A stretch of 64,000 nt of DNA from Macrolepiota albuminosa (GCA_027475525.1 JAMWFC010000005.1:1054001-1118000); one strand, 5' to 3'; positions 44,490 to 56,597 are shown, numbered from the stretch's first letter. Numbers and translations: made by a program. Notes: a model not told the origin generated them from the sequence alone.

Positions 44490-45480
44490 CTGTTACTAGT
44501 ATAGCTACTTAGCCAATATAGCTTTGAGTGCACTAAGTGAGTAAGAGTCTCAGACAAGTCCCAGAGAATACACAGTAGGCAAGAGGTTGGTAGCAAGGAA
44601 AGTGAGTGATTGGAGGTGCTTGTATAAGGCTTCAAAATATGGCACAAGAGCACTAAGAGTCATTAAGGAAAAGCACTAAGGGACACAAGAGTCACTAAGA
44701 GAAAGCACTAAGAGGTGTAGAAATGAGTTGCTAAAAGGCACTAAGTGTTAGCACTTAGAATGGAATAATAAAAAGATAAGATTGCTTAGCAGATCTAAGC
44801 ACAAATGCCAAGCTATAGTTGCAAGGCACTAAGAGGTTGTAAAAAGAGAGAAAAAGAAAACTAAAGCAGAATCTTCTTGCTGACATGGTCAACAAAAAGT
44901 TGTCTGTCATGTATAGTGACCAAAATATTAGGATACAATCCCTACTGCCAAATTGATTCATGATGTGCTACTAACAAAAAGTAAGTATTTATAGTAAAGA
45001 AAGTTAGCCAACACTAAGAGGCTAAGCACCACTAGAAAGTAGTGAACTGATAAGAATGTAAGTAAATGCTGTAAATTGAATTGTATGGTAAAAAGATCCA
45101 TAATGATGCTGTCAGCTATCTGTTATGGAAATACTTCATCATTCCATTCTATAAGTGCTGCTACTGGCTAAGAGCATCATTCCAGGTTGACTGATGTCAA
45201 GTGTCTATGTAAATGTATAGCCTTGGAGTACAAGTGGCAAGGTGCAGCAAGGTGTCAACGGTGGTGCTAAGAATAAATGATGCCATAAAAAGTGGTCCTG
45301 GAGTAATTGAAGGCTGTAGCTGCAAGTTATTAGTATAAAAATATGGAAAAATTAGTGTCAGAAGTGCTAGAGCATGCCACTTCTGGTGATACTAGTGGGC
45401 TAATATGAGGTGTGGGTGTTGGTGCTATCTGTGGCCAGCCATAATAGAAGCTCATCATCACTCATCATGCTTATTTTATA
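44490..45480 (-). repeat. Gypsy LTR family B inserted in the LINE
   Basis: Matches 4611-5590 (GTGCACTAAGTG, GTCTCAGACAAGTCCCAGAGA, CATAAAAAGTGGTC). It separates LINE RT (from about 45490) from the RNase H linker (44471), so it inserted after the LINE. Ends are approximate. Confidence 0.6.
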
Positions 45481-45489
45481 GACCTGTCT

Positions 45490-46940
45490 TTGGCATATTG
45501 CTTGTGGGGAGTTAACTCTAAAGTTCTTAGTTTCTCTCAGGCTTAGATGAAACTATATTGGCAGTTGTTCCTTTAATGGTCTACCTATTGCTATTGGGCT
45601 GAACTCAACATTGTATTTTCTTGCCACTTAGATTATGCATTGCAGTGATGTTGAGAGGTCATTTTTTTGTGTCCATAAGAAAGTGTTGCAGTAGGTGTCT
45701 TCTACAGGGATTTGCCACTTCTTTGTAAGACATCCTTGTATTTTATTGTCTGCTACTATGGCCTATGCAGGCCTTGTTGGTCCAAAGGCCAGGTACCTTT
45801 TCATCTTCTTACATTTGATTGCCTTGTTCCTTACTTCCAAGTTTAAGAGTTTCTTTTCTCCTCTTTCATGTGGAAGACATGGCATTTCTAGACCTATTAA
45901 TGGATGGGATTTACTGTTCCATACAAAGTTTTTTATCATTTTTATCAACTCAGCTTCAATTTGTTTAGGCATTCCTTGCATGCACATCCTATACTGTATC
46001 CTTCTACCCACAACTATATTTACAATTAGTCATTTGCCTTCTATTGTTGGCTTTCCTCTACTCCATCTTCTGAGATTGTTTGCCACTGCCTCAACCATCA
46101 GCAACCAGATGCTGCTGTCTTCTATTTCATTTCTGATAAAGGCTTCAAAGAGTCTGGTGGCTTTTCTCTTCCTGCACTATCTTGATATTGTCAGGTATTC
46201 TTGAGCCTCCACACTGCATTTTTCTAGTTAGTATTAGAGAGGTTCTGTGCTTAGGCATCTTTATGGGGATGATCACTGTCTTTGATATGTTGAACTTTGC
46301 TCCTGATACCTCATACCATTTTTCAAGTTTTTTTGGAGGTCTTTGAATTTGTTGTTTTTGAACAAATAGACTATTGTATTATCTATGAATAGGGTAGCTA
46401 TCAGCTTTTCTGCACATTGTTTCAGATTTTCTCATGATATGTGCCAGCAATTCTATTGCTATATTAAAGAGGAGGCATGACATTGGGTCCCCTTGTCTTA
46501 TGCTACTTGGTCACCTTGTAGGGTATTCATTTCTCCATTTAATAGTACACTCATGTGTGCATCTTTGTATAGTTTCTGAATGGTCTTTATGAAGCTGACT
46601 GGGAAGTGGAATTTGCTTAGTGAGGCCCACAAGAATGTGTGTAGAATCTTATCATATGCTTTTTTCTGATCTAAGCATACTATCATTTCATTCTCCTCCT
46701 TCTCTTTATATTGCCTAGTCATGAAATGTGCTAGTTCTGTCTGGTCCTCAATACATTTCCCTGTCATGAAGCCTGCTTGGTCTTCATAGATTATGTCATG
46801 TGCTACCTCTCCTATTCTCATTGATAGCAGTTTTATCATGATTTTATAGTTGGTATTCAGTACCGTTATTGGTCTATAGTTTTTGAAATCTGTATGGATA
46901 CCCTTCTTGTATATTGGGCACATCTATCCCTCAGCAAAGT
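45490..46940 (-). pseudogene. LINE reverse transcriptase domain
   Basis: The RT reads MCPIYKKGIHTDFKNYRPIT, VLNTNYKIMIKLLSMRIGEV, EDQAGFMTGKCIEDQTELAH, MIVCLDQKKAYDKILHTFLW and SVLLNGEMNTLQGDQ. Past stops comes KLIATLFIDNTIVYLF (46378-46389), where the LINE FADD box reads FIDN, so the second catalytic Asp is Asn. Further on, AGLVGPKARYL-type shadows lie opposite and the minus strand gives GMPKQIEAELIKMIKNFVWN. The element is dead. Confidence 0.85.
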
Positions 46941-47779
46941 TTGTATCTTTTTCCACTCTGTTCTCTCTGATATCATTGAATACTTCCTTCAGCATTTGGG
47001 CTAAATCAAAGCCTTCCTCCTCATTTCTTCTCCTTTGATCAAATCTTTCATTTAGCGCTTTTTATAGCTCTTGTGGAATGCTGTCCAGGCCTGCTGCTTT
47101 ACCATTTGGCAGTTTGCATATGGCCTCCACAACTTTTTTTCTCAATATAGGTCTGTCCAGTTTTTCAGTCTATTTTTGGCTAAGTTTCTTGTCTAGCAGA
47201 AACAGTATCTTATCTGTTTTTGACTTGTGTTTGTCCTCATTTCTAGAGGCTCTGTCATTCTGTAGAGTTTCATGGTATTCCAGTTGCCATATCCTTTCAT
47301 CTAAGAAAGCCACCTCCTGGCTCTTTACTTCATTGTCCATGGTGGGGTCATTCAGTAATTTTTCTTTATCTTCCACCAGTGCTTTCAGTTCTCTTTTTAT
47401 TTTTGGCATTTTGATTCTTGAGAAGTGCCTGATGTATTGCAAGATTTCTTCTTTAAAGGCTTTGTACATCACTTGCATGTTCTTTGTATCTGTCCTTATT
47501 GTGCCCAACTGGTTTATTTTATTTTATCCTTATATTTTGTATCTAGATTTTTCAGTATGTCAATAAGCTCACTAAGATCACATATCTGCCCTCTCCTATC
47601 CATGGTTGTCTTGAATTCAGTATGTTTGCAGACACCATCATAGTCTGTGTTTATTTCCAGTTTGTTCAATTCTTTAGTCATTCATATAGGTTAGCAATGT
47701 TTCTTTGATGTATATCCTGTCAATTCTTGACTGGCTAGTCCTTCCTTGCATATAGAATGAAAAGTCAATTTTTGTGGGA

Positions 47780-48199
47780 TTCTCTCTCCTTCAACCATTA
47801 GCAAGGCCTAGATGTGTTTTTAGTTCCATGATTGCACTTACTGCTGCTTGGTTGTCTTCATGCACTGGCATCCTGTCCAGTACATCCTCCACTAAGTTCA
47901 TATCTCCCAGGAATATCTGTGGCTTGGGCCTATTGCTTTTTTGTGACCAGAAGTCCTTAAGGTTCCTCCAGAAAGTTTTGTTTTGCTCATAGTTATTCAG
48001 CGCATATGTGTTCACACATCTCAGCTTGTTCTTCTCAAATCATAGTACCTCCACTATGATTGCCTGGTCAAGCCACCACCCTTTATGTTTAGAGAAGCCA
48101 CTCTAAGGACACCTCTTTTTGCTTTTTGCTTGTTTTTTCTGTGTACTAGGTCATCAGGATCATGTTGCATTGTTTCTTGACTATCTTCAATTGGCATTG
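47780..48199 (-). pseudogene. LINE endonuclease, internally deleted
   Basis: APE-type endonucleases nick the target DNA. The domain begins RGVLRVASLNIKGGG (about 48080) and soon continues at NTYALNNYEQNKTFWRNLKD, QIFLGDMNLVEDVLDRMPVH and LKTHLGLANG. The middle of the domain, including the usual QETH motif, is missing, so roughly 100 residues are deleted near 48020-48070. GDMN with its catalytic Asp and Asn remains. Confidence 0.75.
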
Positions 48200-48211
48200 C
48201 AGTGACTATGT

Positions 48212-48910
48212 TGATGACACTCAAAGTTTGATCAGCAACAAATTTTTAATAATAATGTTACTGATTTAAAAGACTGCATTGGGTGTGCTAATTATATTGA
48301 GAGAGTTCCAGGGAAGTCTCAGAGAACACATTGACAGAATATTCAAAATATAGGAAGAGGGTTGGCAAGAGTAAGGTGCTAATGCAAAAGGTGCCTGTGG
48401 AAATGAATAGTAAGATGAGTGCAGCAAGACATGTAGCAAAAACACAATAAGCTTGGCAATTTCTAAGCAACAATAATGCCTGCTGTAGATGCAAGGCACA
48501 AAAGTTCTGTTTAATAGCAAAGATCAACAACTGCCAACTGTTTGATGTTGCCAACTGCAAATGTGATCTGAGCAGTAGGTTAGACTGAAGTAAGTGGGGG
48601 CAAGAAGCTTTATTCTGCTGGTAGTATACAAGTCAGTAAGTACTTTGTATACTACAAGGAGTTCACCATCACCAAGTGACTAATAATACCAAAGTGCAGT
48701 GAACTGGAAAATTTTATAGGGTAGCTTGCTATCTGTCAGTTGTCATTCTGTCTGCTGTTGGTGCTACCATTGATTGAATTTGCTTCTTGCTATATGTAGC
48801 CATCAAATATCACCAAAATTAGTCAGATTGCCCATGCTAAGGTATCCTAAGTCAGTGCTATGCTGCTGTGGCTTGCCATTGATGCACTGATCCTGTATGG
48901 GGTCCTATCA
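48212..48910 (-). repeat. Gypsy-A LTR copy beside the LINE
   Basis: TGATGACACTCAAAG to GGGGTCCTATCA on the plus strand, matching 27431-28362 in reverse complement (GTGAACTGGAAAATTTTATA, GCAATTTCTAAGC). It is shorter than the other copies (about 700 bp) because a block near the LTR start is missing. No 5-bp target duplication was recognised. Confidence 0.7.
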
Positions 48911-49117
48911 ACATTCAGCTAAGGGGGCTGTGGTCTCTGACTTTCAGACATTTGCATCAGAAGTATGTCTTGAGTTGTGGTATCTCTTTCCATTCTGTCT
49001 CTTTCTGTTGTTCCTCTAGCTGGGATTTGGAGATATATTTGAGGCCCTCTGCTAGAGGAGCGGTTAGCTGTTGAACCATCTCTGTACCCTCTTGGGTCAT
49101 CATCAAGAGCATGACTG
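48911..49117. other. No gene recognised
   Basis: Short stretch between the LTR and the ORF1 fragment, without recognisable content. Confidence 0.3.
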
Positions 49118-49318
49118 ATGGTGGAGCCAGTGTCCTCTTCTACTTATGAGGGGCAGTTGCCATTACCAAATCTTTCTTCCTGTTGTATTTCATTAGATAT
49201 AGACCACAGGAGCACTACACTGATGAAGGAAGAACACTGTATGCACTGCTACAACTGCAAGGGTGTGGACCATAGCCCACAGCACTGTGCTTATGCAATG
49301 CTGGATGGCTGATATAGC
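49118..49318 (+). pseudogene. LINE ORF1 C-terminal zinc knuckle, plus strand
   Basis: Reads SSTYEGQLPLPNLSSCCISL then HCYNCKGVDHSPQHCAYAML, a CX2CX4HX4C knuckle of the type ending ORF1 of Agaricomycete LINEs. It is on the opposite strand to the ORF1 N-terminal part at 49839-50817, so it is an inverted piece or a separate insertion. Confidence 0.55.
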
Positions 49319-49838
49319 AACAAAGTAAATGAGAAAATTGAGGAGACTATGGAGTTTGCCATATTGAACAATGGGGATAAAACTAATACATATAATAGAA
49401 ATAGAAACATGCGCTGCACTGATGCCTGGAAGAATAGCAGCTGAAATGCAGGATCCAGCAGAAGTAGATGGGAGCACAAGTAATACATAGCAAATAAACT
49501 CCAATACTATGTATATAAGTGAAACTAATAGACCCCCCTCTTACAACTAAAGAAATATGGCAGTCTTGGAATAAATGATCAGGATGGATTCACTGGATCT
49601 ACAGATGACAGGTAATCCTGATGCACCCCCCACTCTGAGGTGGGTAAACTCAGGTGGCATCATATTTATAAAGAGCAGTGCCACACAGCAATCCTGCTTA
49701 AGTTCTAGTTTAAGCTATAAACATTGCCCAAACCCAACTACCTGACACAAATGATATAAATCTGGTCTCCTGAATGTGCTGCAGGAATACAAAGTAGCTT
49801 GTCCATGTGAGCGGTGGAGATTGCTTGAAATATACATT
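49319..49838. other. Decayed DNA, no gene recognised
   Basis: Fragmentary frames on both strands. No protein is recognised. Confidence 0.3.
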
Positions 49839-50817
49839 TCAAAGAGGTTTTCTCAGCCTTGCAGTGGCAGAATGGTCAATTGTGTCTTCATTCTTTACTA
49901 GGTAGACTTTCAATGCGCACAAGATGCTTGCTGCTGGATCCAAGTTATGCTGCAATGCATCATTATCAATGAGTTTGCTTTTTAGCAGGGTTACCATAGT
50001 TTCTGATTTGACCAGAGTTTTCTGTATAATGAGAGCTTCACTGCCCTCCAACTCAGTTATTGCCACTGGTGTGCATATGCTCAGTATGAACCCTTCTATT
50101 ATGCAGAGGAATCTTGGAGTAGGGGAGGTGTATGCAAGAAAGAAGGCTGATACTTTTGGTGTGGAGATAATAGGGTAGGCTGACATGACATCCATTGCTT
50201 TCTTTGTGACGTCGGAGATTAGGAAGTGGTAGGGAGGTTTGTGCCTCTTATTTTGCTTCTTTGAGTTGATGTCCTTCTCAGGCTGCAGGGTGGACAGCTT
50301 GGATTTTTTGCCTGTCATTTTCTCAATGAGTTCCCTTAATTCTTGCTTGTGGACATCAGGTCTCCATTCTTGCTGGCCTGCCAGTCTCTTACCCACATTT
50401 TCAGTTCTGGATATGAGTTAAGTGTTCTCGTTGCTCTGGTAGGAGGTTGAACCATGGAGGGGTAGAGAGGTAGATCAGCAGGAAGCTGCCTAAGAGTGCT
50501 GAGGTGTGAGTCAACTTTTTCGGAAGCTGAGAAGAGTTGTCAATCTCTGTGGTTTTCTGCCCTGCTAGAGATGACTGGGTAAAGAGGGGGTTAGCTGGAA
50601 TCCTCTTTGTGCACTGCACAATCCAGGCTGAATCAGCTTTGCAATCTTTAGTTGAGGTCTCCCCAGTTATCTGTTGTTGTTGGTCATGTTCTCCAGATGG
50701 CGTAAGTGAAGAGGGGAGTTGGGAATTCACAACTGTGATATCTTCATTCAGGTCCATGTCTTGTTCCCTGTCACTCAAGAGGTTTAGCTGAGACAGGTTT
50801 GGAGGTGGGGACACCAT
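49839..50817 (-). pseudogene. LINE ORF1 (Gag-like) N-terminal and central part
   Basis: Two minus-strand frames, 50401-50817 (Ser/Gln-rich N-terminus) and 49839-50396. The latter reads PPYHFLISDVTKKAMDVMSA, YPIISTPKVSAFFLAYTSP, FLCIIEGFILSICTPVAITE and NLDPAASILCALKVYLVKNE. This resembles the conserved ORF1 of fungal Tad-like LINEs, which binds element RNA. It probably belongs to the same LINE as ORF2 at 42880-48199, from which it is now separated by an LTR and the inverted knuckle fragment. Confidence 0.65.
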
Positions 50818-51999
50818 CAGAGGGAGGGAAACTTTGGAGTTCTGATTCTGAGCCCTCCATGTCAGACATCAGACATGAGGAGTTTATGTGGTGTCTTTTC
50901 TTGTTGTGTCATCTCACACCTTTCTGCTTTACTGGGCTGGCCAATTGAGCTCTGTTCTTCTGTTCATCCTCCTGAATTATGGGCTGGGTAAAAGTGGGAG
51001 GGTTACTCATAGCACTAGCATGATAGCAGGGAGTTAACTCCGACCAAACCCCAATCAATTCTGAAAGAGGTTAGCATTAGGCACTGCTATTTGACAAGGC
51101 ACCTCAATCAGAAGTCTAAAGAATCAATGACAATAGCACAGAATATTCTCAAACCTGATATTTTAACATATCAGAAATTAACACAATGTTTAGCACTGAC
51201 ATTAGCACTCACAGCGTCTGTTGAGGATTTTTCAACCATACTCCAGAGTGGCCTGGTCAATCAGAATTACACTAAAAAGTGAGCAGATCCATACAATTCT
51301 AAGTCAGTTTAGAGTCGCCATGGCCAATAAGCTGTAATGCCATTGGTTGCCATCATACATGTGCTGCAGGTCACTGTTGACAGGTTGCAATTAGCTGGAA
51401 TCACAAGGAGAGGTGCTAATTGATAGTGCCACAAATGGACTTATTTTGAAAATACAGTAGTGCATAGTATAAAAGATAGCTACTTCACATGTACATAACA
51501 ACAAATCGTAACCCATCAAGCATCCAGTTACACTCAGCATTCAAATTGTGCTAGCTTGACCTGGCTTTGTCACTAAGTTGGGCACTAGCATCATCTTTAT
51601 CATCTTTGTCATTTACAGTGCCACTTACAAGCACATTGCATTGTGCTATTCTTTCCCTTTTCTATACCTTTGCCTAATCTACGGCACTCACAGTTTGCTA
51701 GGTAGCATCTGAGGCACCATTATCTAGCACATCGCCTTATTCCATTTGCTCGAGCACACCAGGACTCTGTCAAGACTCCTCACACACTACGCACACCAGG
51801 TGCTGGAGATGGCATTGTACTGTGTAACGTCCAGCGCACCCAACCACAGTTGGCATCATCAGCAGCTGGGGCTTGGTCTTTACCTATTCCTGGCAAAGAC
51901 TTATTTTGCTGAGTTTTGACCCTGTGCCACATTGGAAGGGTATGTTGGTGAGTCACCTTTTTATCTTAGTTTAGATAAATGAGTGAAAGTTTGAACTCA
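50818..51999. other. No gene recognised
   Basis: Mixed AT-rich DNA with small open frames (51091-51282 plus) and no recognisable product. Confidence 0.3.
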
Positions 52000-52270
52000 T
52001 TAGGGCCTGTGCTTTCAGCATTCCCTCCTGGGGTACGGTTTCTGGCTATAGCCCTTCTCCCTGCACTTGTAACATTGTGGCTGGAGGCATATGTCAGAGG
52101 GGGGGGAAGGCCTTCATCTGCATACCAGGCAGCTTCTCTTGTTAAGAGGGAGTGGCAGGAGTGCTCAATGGCGGCAACCATTAATATGGTGCACATGGTA
52201 GTTCTGGTTAAAGGGTCCCCCTTCTTGTATGCTCTTTGTAAATACTTGTTTGGCACATGCTAGTTGTTCT
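52000..52270 (-). pseudogene. Degraded Gag-like zinc knuckle
   Basis: One minus-strand frame reads QCYKCREKGYSQKPYPRREC near 52025-52085. It looks like CX2CX4HX4C with His and the last Cys both changed to Tyr, each a single transition. The parent element is not identified. Confidence 0.4.
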
Positions 52271-52584
52271 GGTCTCATCTAGAAACTATGTCCTAATCTT
52301 AATTTATCCACTTCAACCCCGAAGCTAGCTATTCAATCCTAGACTTGCCTCTTTCAATGTATAGAGCCCCAGAGTATTTAATACCTAAGTACATGTAGTC
52401 TAGCTTGTAAGAGCATTGCTTAGCCGATTCAAAGTTGGGGGCGGCACACAGCCACTGCTGGTGCCGGAAGGTATTTCCATTGACTTGGAGGCCTTCCAAG
52501 GAAATAAAGAAATGCGCGTCGACTAGACCGGTTTGAAGGTATTTATTAGAGTAAACGGTACATAGTCAATATATAAATAAGACT
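52271..52584. other. Island edge and TFIIE-alpha 3' flank
   Basis: Around 52300-52430 there is faint resemblance to one end of the chromovirus LTR (CTTGTAAGAGCATTGCTT). After about 52440 CpG becomes frequent and the host block begins. The last 100 or so bases are the likely TFIIE-alpha 3' UTR. Confidence 0.35.
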
Positions 52585-54416
52585 TCACGAACGTGCTTGC
52601 ATAATCTCGAAGAATGCTGTGTATTCGTCCGGCGTCATTAGATCGTGGTCTTCCTCCGTGACGCTTGAATATGCCATTGGTTCCCCGTTCACTAGGGTCA
52701 TACAATTGACGGAACTGAAAAACTGTAGACATAGATACTTACCATAGACAATAGGGTCATCCTCCAGTACCGGTGGTTGAACCTCAACAACCAAAACTGT
52801 GTTCCCCTCAACTGGCACAATCCCTTTCTCCGTGAAGTAAGTATGCCTATCCGGCCCTACATCCACCTTGGTCACTTTCTCCCTCGCATTTGTCCCTTCA
52901 TCGTCTCCAGAACGTGATCGTTTTCGGTACTCGTTCAGTGAGTCGAGATACTCCACAGACGGCTTCTGGTCAATCTCCTCTTGATAGGCAAGATCACCAA
53001 AATCGGAACTTCCAGGTAAGCTGAGACCAGACGGGGTTGCTATTGCCGAAGCAGCAGCAGATGAGGAAGCGGCTAACGAAGCATAATACTGTTCATAATC
53101 TGGAAACTGAATCAACAGTGTCAACAGACTGATTGCAATCGTGACTCACAATCACCATCGTCGGTGACACTCGGCTTCTTATCCTCCACTACATGGGGTG
53201 TTGAGTAATCTGGACGCGACCCACCAACCACTCCCAATCCCCTTAGAATATCATCATTGGAGGCGGTCAAATTCTTGTTGCTCTCCGCCCTTGCTGTTTC
53301 CTTCACACCCAATGCCGTCAGGTCACCAGTGATGGTACTTTTCAAGTGCCAGGCTGGCAAAGCATTCTGTTGCCTTTTAATTTCCGCCTGAGCATCCCGT
53401 TCCAACTTTTGTGTAGTCTCGTCTTTGTCCATGGACATCAATATACCAATACCCTCGTCCTCATTTTTGCTTGGAACGGAACCAGCAACCTTCAGACCTG
53501 ACCCATCCTGTGACACTTTCTGCTTCTCCGAATCTGTAAGATTATTTTTAATCCAAGCAGCAACGTCGAATCTACAAGACGATAGAAGTTGAAAAACAAT
53601 GCCCATAGAGCTGGAGAGGATGCGACGTACGCAGGAAGAGTCATAGCCTCGCTCTTTTGTAGACCATCACGTATAAATCGCATCTGATGATTAAACCTCT
53701 GCATTCGATCCTTGCTGCCCAAGACACTCTCCGCGTTCTCATTGTCTACGACCTCGGAGTGGCAAATTTCACAGATCAGCGTCCCGGCCGCGAAATCCAT
53801 CAACTTGTCAACCTCCAGAGGCGAGTATGATTGCTTGCACTGCGGACAAATGTAACCTTTATTGTCTAATTCCTATGAATTCGTCAAAAAAAAACGGACG
53901 ATATTACTGATGGATGTCTTACGTTACGGAGTGAGGAGTCAATGATATGTCGCATTTTCGCTATGCGCCATTTTACGACATTGCAGAAGTACTCATAGTC
54001 AATATAGTAATATTGTTTTCCAACTGACCGCTGAGCGCCCTCTTTGAGTTCGTTCTGACGATAACTAGACGTCAAATGAGTCGCTTGTCAAGTAGCTGCC
54101 ATATAAACAGACACTGACATTTTGATGAGACAGTCAGTGGACAATACAGCAATAACCTTGTTCAGCTCCTTCGGCTGCAGTCCCATTCTTCCCGCGAGGT
54201 CATCGTCCTTGAGACTACGCATTCAAACGAGGAGGGGTTTATGTGAGTGTTGCACTCGAGAAGCAAGTAGAGGTTAGTTCTCTTTATAACTGCTACTTAC
54301 ACCGGATGCCGGGCGAGCTGGTCCATGATGATGGTGTATTTTGGCTCGTAAAACGCTCGGGACACATGTTGTACAAGGAGACGGAGGATTTCCTGATCTT
54401 CCTTTGTCGCCATCAT
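52585..54416 (-). CDS. TFA1: Transcription initiation factor IIE, alpha subunit
   Basis: TFIIE-alpha recruits TFIIH to the RNA polymerase II preinitiation complex and helps open the promoter. Seven exons keep phase and give 493 residues: 54301-54416, 54119-54214, 53923-54064, 53631-53872, 53150-53571, 52743-53099 and 52585-52691. The N-terminal winged helix reads EDQEILRLLVQHVSRAFYEP, GRMGLQPKELNKVIAVLSTD and YRQNELKEGAQRSVGKQYYY. The zinc ribbon follows with CPQC and CEIC (about residues 125-155). Next are FIRDGLQKSEAMTLPAFDVA, an Ala/Ser linker with YEQYYASLAASS, and the conserved C-terminus VYVNGEPMAYSSVTEEDHDL and MTPDEYTAFFEIM. Two in-frame ATGs open the frame (54416 and 54413), and either could be used. 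It is the first intact host gene right of the island. Confidence 0.93.
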
Positions 54417-55400
54417 TCCGCTTCATCTATTCAGGTCCTGAAGCGCATATACATTAAGCTTCAGATTGTTGTGGGCAAGACGAAGAAAGGGTTCGGTGCG
54501 ATTAAAACTCCGACAAAGAATTGGAGGGAGTAATCGACCTTTCAAGCTTCAAGCTTCAAGGTGGGTTCCCGCTATGGAAATGACTGCCAATACCAGAGCC
54601 TCCTCCATTCTGCGTGACGAATCACAGTATAGGAATGAGGTTTGTTTAGTCCAACTGGTTCGTCGAGTGCAATTAGGACGTGTTCCATTTTAGGCAAAAA
54701 CGTTACACCAGGTTCTTTGCTGTTCATGACCTGGCAGGTTCTCCGTCTCTGTACTACGGGCGATAATGATTCGTAGCTCGAGGCAGCCCTAGGCGAGATC
54801 CACCACACTGAGGTGTGTAATAAAAAGATGCCAATTCACATCTTTTTCATAACACAGTTCAAATAGGGAGGGCACTTTGAGCTTCACTTTTACTGGGAAA
54901 CAGAGTAGGGTATTTTTCTTGACAGTGCAATTGACACATCCACTGCTGGGGCCAGTACCTATTTCTTATGGAAAGAGTCAAAGAAACCTGTTATCCACCT
55001 TTTGCCTTTGTCTAAAAAAACTTTTTCCGTTGGAAATCGATGCATTGGAACTGGCATAACATGTTTCCTTTCCACTTCTTCTGAAGGAAACACAATTGGG
55101 TGCCAGCAGTGAACACAATTCCTATGTACATTGCAATGAATCCATCCCATTTGTGTGTATAAACCGGATTTGACAATAAGCAATGCACTGGAATGATGTG
55201 AATTGTGAGAAGAGACAGCGTTGAGGAAAGCATGAAAGCATGTCATGGTAGAAAAATGCAGAATCCAACATGAAGGAGGGTATCTAACTAAGGAAAAAGG
55301 CGGTATGCAGTGTCGAAAGAAATAAGTATGTGTCGCGAGATGGGAACTAACCCAGAAAACAGACGAGTGAACGTAGGATCCCGGCAACAGAGGGAGTCGA
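54417..55400. other. Intergenic: TFIIE-alpha upstream, next gene 3' flank
   Basis: Contains the TFIIE-alpha promoter and the 3' region of the membrane-protein gene. A 186-codon minus-strand frame (54959-55519) overlaps that gene in another frame and is not supported as a protein. No RNA gene is seen. Confidence 0.5.
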
Positions 55401-56597
55401 TCAAACGTGATGCAGTCTACGTTTGTGAGGGGCTGGGATGGCTGTCGCGTGGGTGCCAAGTTCACGTCCGTCAAGTGTGTACGTCGGGGAAACGTGCTTG
55501 ATGGTGCTTCCACTGGCATTTACTAAAGCAGAAGTGCTGGTGGTCACGACTGTCGCGGCCTCGTTGGCAGAGCCGCCGAGGGCAGTGGGCTGCTGATGAC
55601 TTGGGGTGTTGTGAGAAAGGTGATAACCAACAACGGCAGCGACGGCAATAATGACAACAATGACAATGCCCGTTATCCAAACCCAGCGTGCGAGACGATG
55701 AGAACCGTCTTGGGTTTTCCTGAGCCACAAGCTGTGACGCGGAAAGGGACGGTGAGAAAATAGTGGTGGGAATGGGGAAGAAAATACCTGGTCTTTTGGG
55801 AGGGGGATTTGCGGTTCTCCTCTTTCACAACCATACTGAAGCGGCGCCAGAAATCGTCTCCTTTCTCGCCACGACCAGGCAGAAGAGTGTCTTCGGAATT
55901 GCCACGGACAATAGGTTTGGGAGGGCGCGGAACTGCAGTCTCGGAGAACGTGACATTTGGCTTTGGACGAGCAAAAACAGGAGTGATCGGGGTGACTGGA
56001 GACTGTAGCGGGTGAGGTTCGTTGGACATCATGGGAGGCGATGACGAGACAGGATGGGGACTGTGAGGGTCAGCAAAGGGGTTAGGGGGGGAGTTGATCT
56101 TGAAATTGATGGGCAAGGTGTCTTTGGGGACGACAGGTTCTGGGCGGGCGAGGTTGAGGGTGGCGATTGGAGCAGCGTAACCGGGCCTGGGTGCGACGAT
56201 ATGCTGGGGCGGAGGAGACAGGCGTTTGGGTGGCATGGCGACTGCAGCAGCTAGTGCAGCATGCTTGGACGGAGGAGGGGGAGGCGCGGCCGGGACGTTG
56301 TTGTTGTTGTTATCGTCGTCGTCATCGTTGACCATGTTCATGAGTCCAAGCCCAAGTGCATTCACACCGGACCGACGATCACCAGCATTGTCGTCGGAAA
56401 GGTAATGGTTATATCTAGAGAGATTTGAGAGAAAAGAAGGGTAGATATGGAACAGAAACGCACACGTCGTAAGCGGAGGACCTGTCGTTGGGATTGGGAG
56501 GGACAGGCTGGCGGAGACGGCGGTGCGGCGCAGGGGCAGTCTGATAGAACAAATCGGGCTCATCTGTGGCGTAGGGTGGCCGGCCAGCAAGGGGCAT
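55401..56597 (-). CDS. Single-pass membrane protein, unknown function
   Basis: Three exons (56464-56597, 55788-56414, 55401-55731) give 363 residues in phase. There is no signal peptide. The N-terminus is MPLAGRPPYATDEPDLFYQT and leads to a long Pro-rich, low-complexity region with an Asp/Asn run (MVNDDDDDNNNNN) and PxxP motifs (PAAPPPPPSK, VPRPPKPIVRG). A short folded-looking stretch GEKGDDFWRRFSMVVKEENR precedes the membrane. A transmembrane helix WVWITGIVIVVIIAVAAVVG lies near residue 270, followed by a Ser/Thr/His-rich tail. The arrangement fits a type of basidiomycete membrane protein with a proline-rich cytoplasmic arm. Topology is inferred from the basic residues (RLARW) just before the helix. 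No family is recognised. It shares a 198-bp divergent promoter with SMC6. Confidence 0.8.

Larger units (their letters stand above)
42880..48199 (-). mobile_element. LINE retrotransposon ORF2, interrupted
   Basis: Minus-strand non-LTR element with endonuclease (47780-48199), RT (about 45700-46940), RNase H (43861-44092) and a C-terminal region. The latter reads DITRWAIEEINNELPTDNRI, WKTMHNRYQIGSYW and HILIECSVSGQ at about 43190-43490. The RT-RNase H connection is split by an LTR of family B (44490-45480). ORF2 begins MPIEDSQETMQHDPDDLVHR next to another LTR (48212). Decayed throughout. Confidence 0.85.

Noticed and set aside
48212..48910. Target site duplication around the gypsy-A LTR in the LINE
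   Set aside because: The flanking five bases (TATGT and ACATT) are not direct repeats, so a clean solo-LTR insertion could not be shown.
54959..55519. 186-codon minus-strand open frame
   Set aside because: It overlaps the end of the membrane-protein gene in a different frame, has no recognisable domain and has the composition of a 3' UTR.
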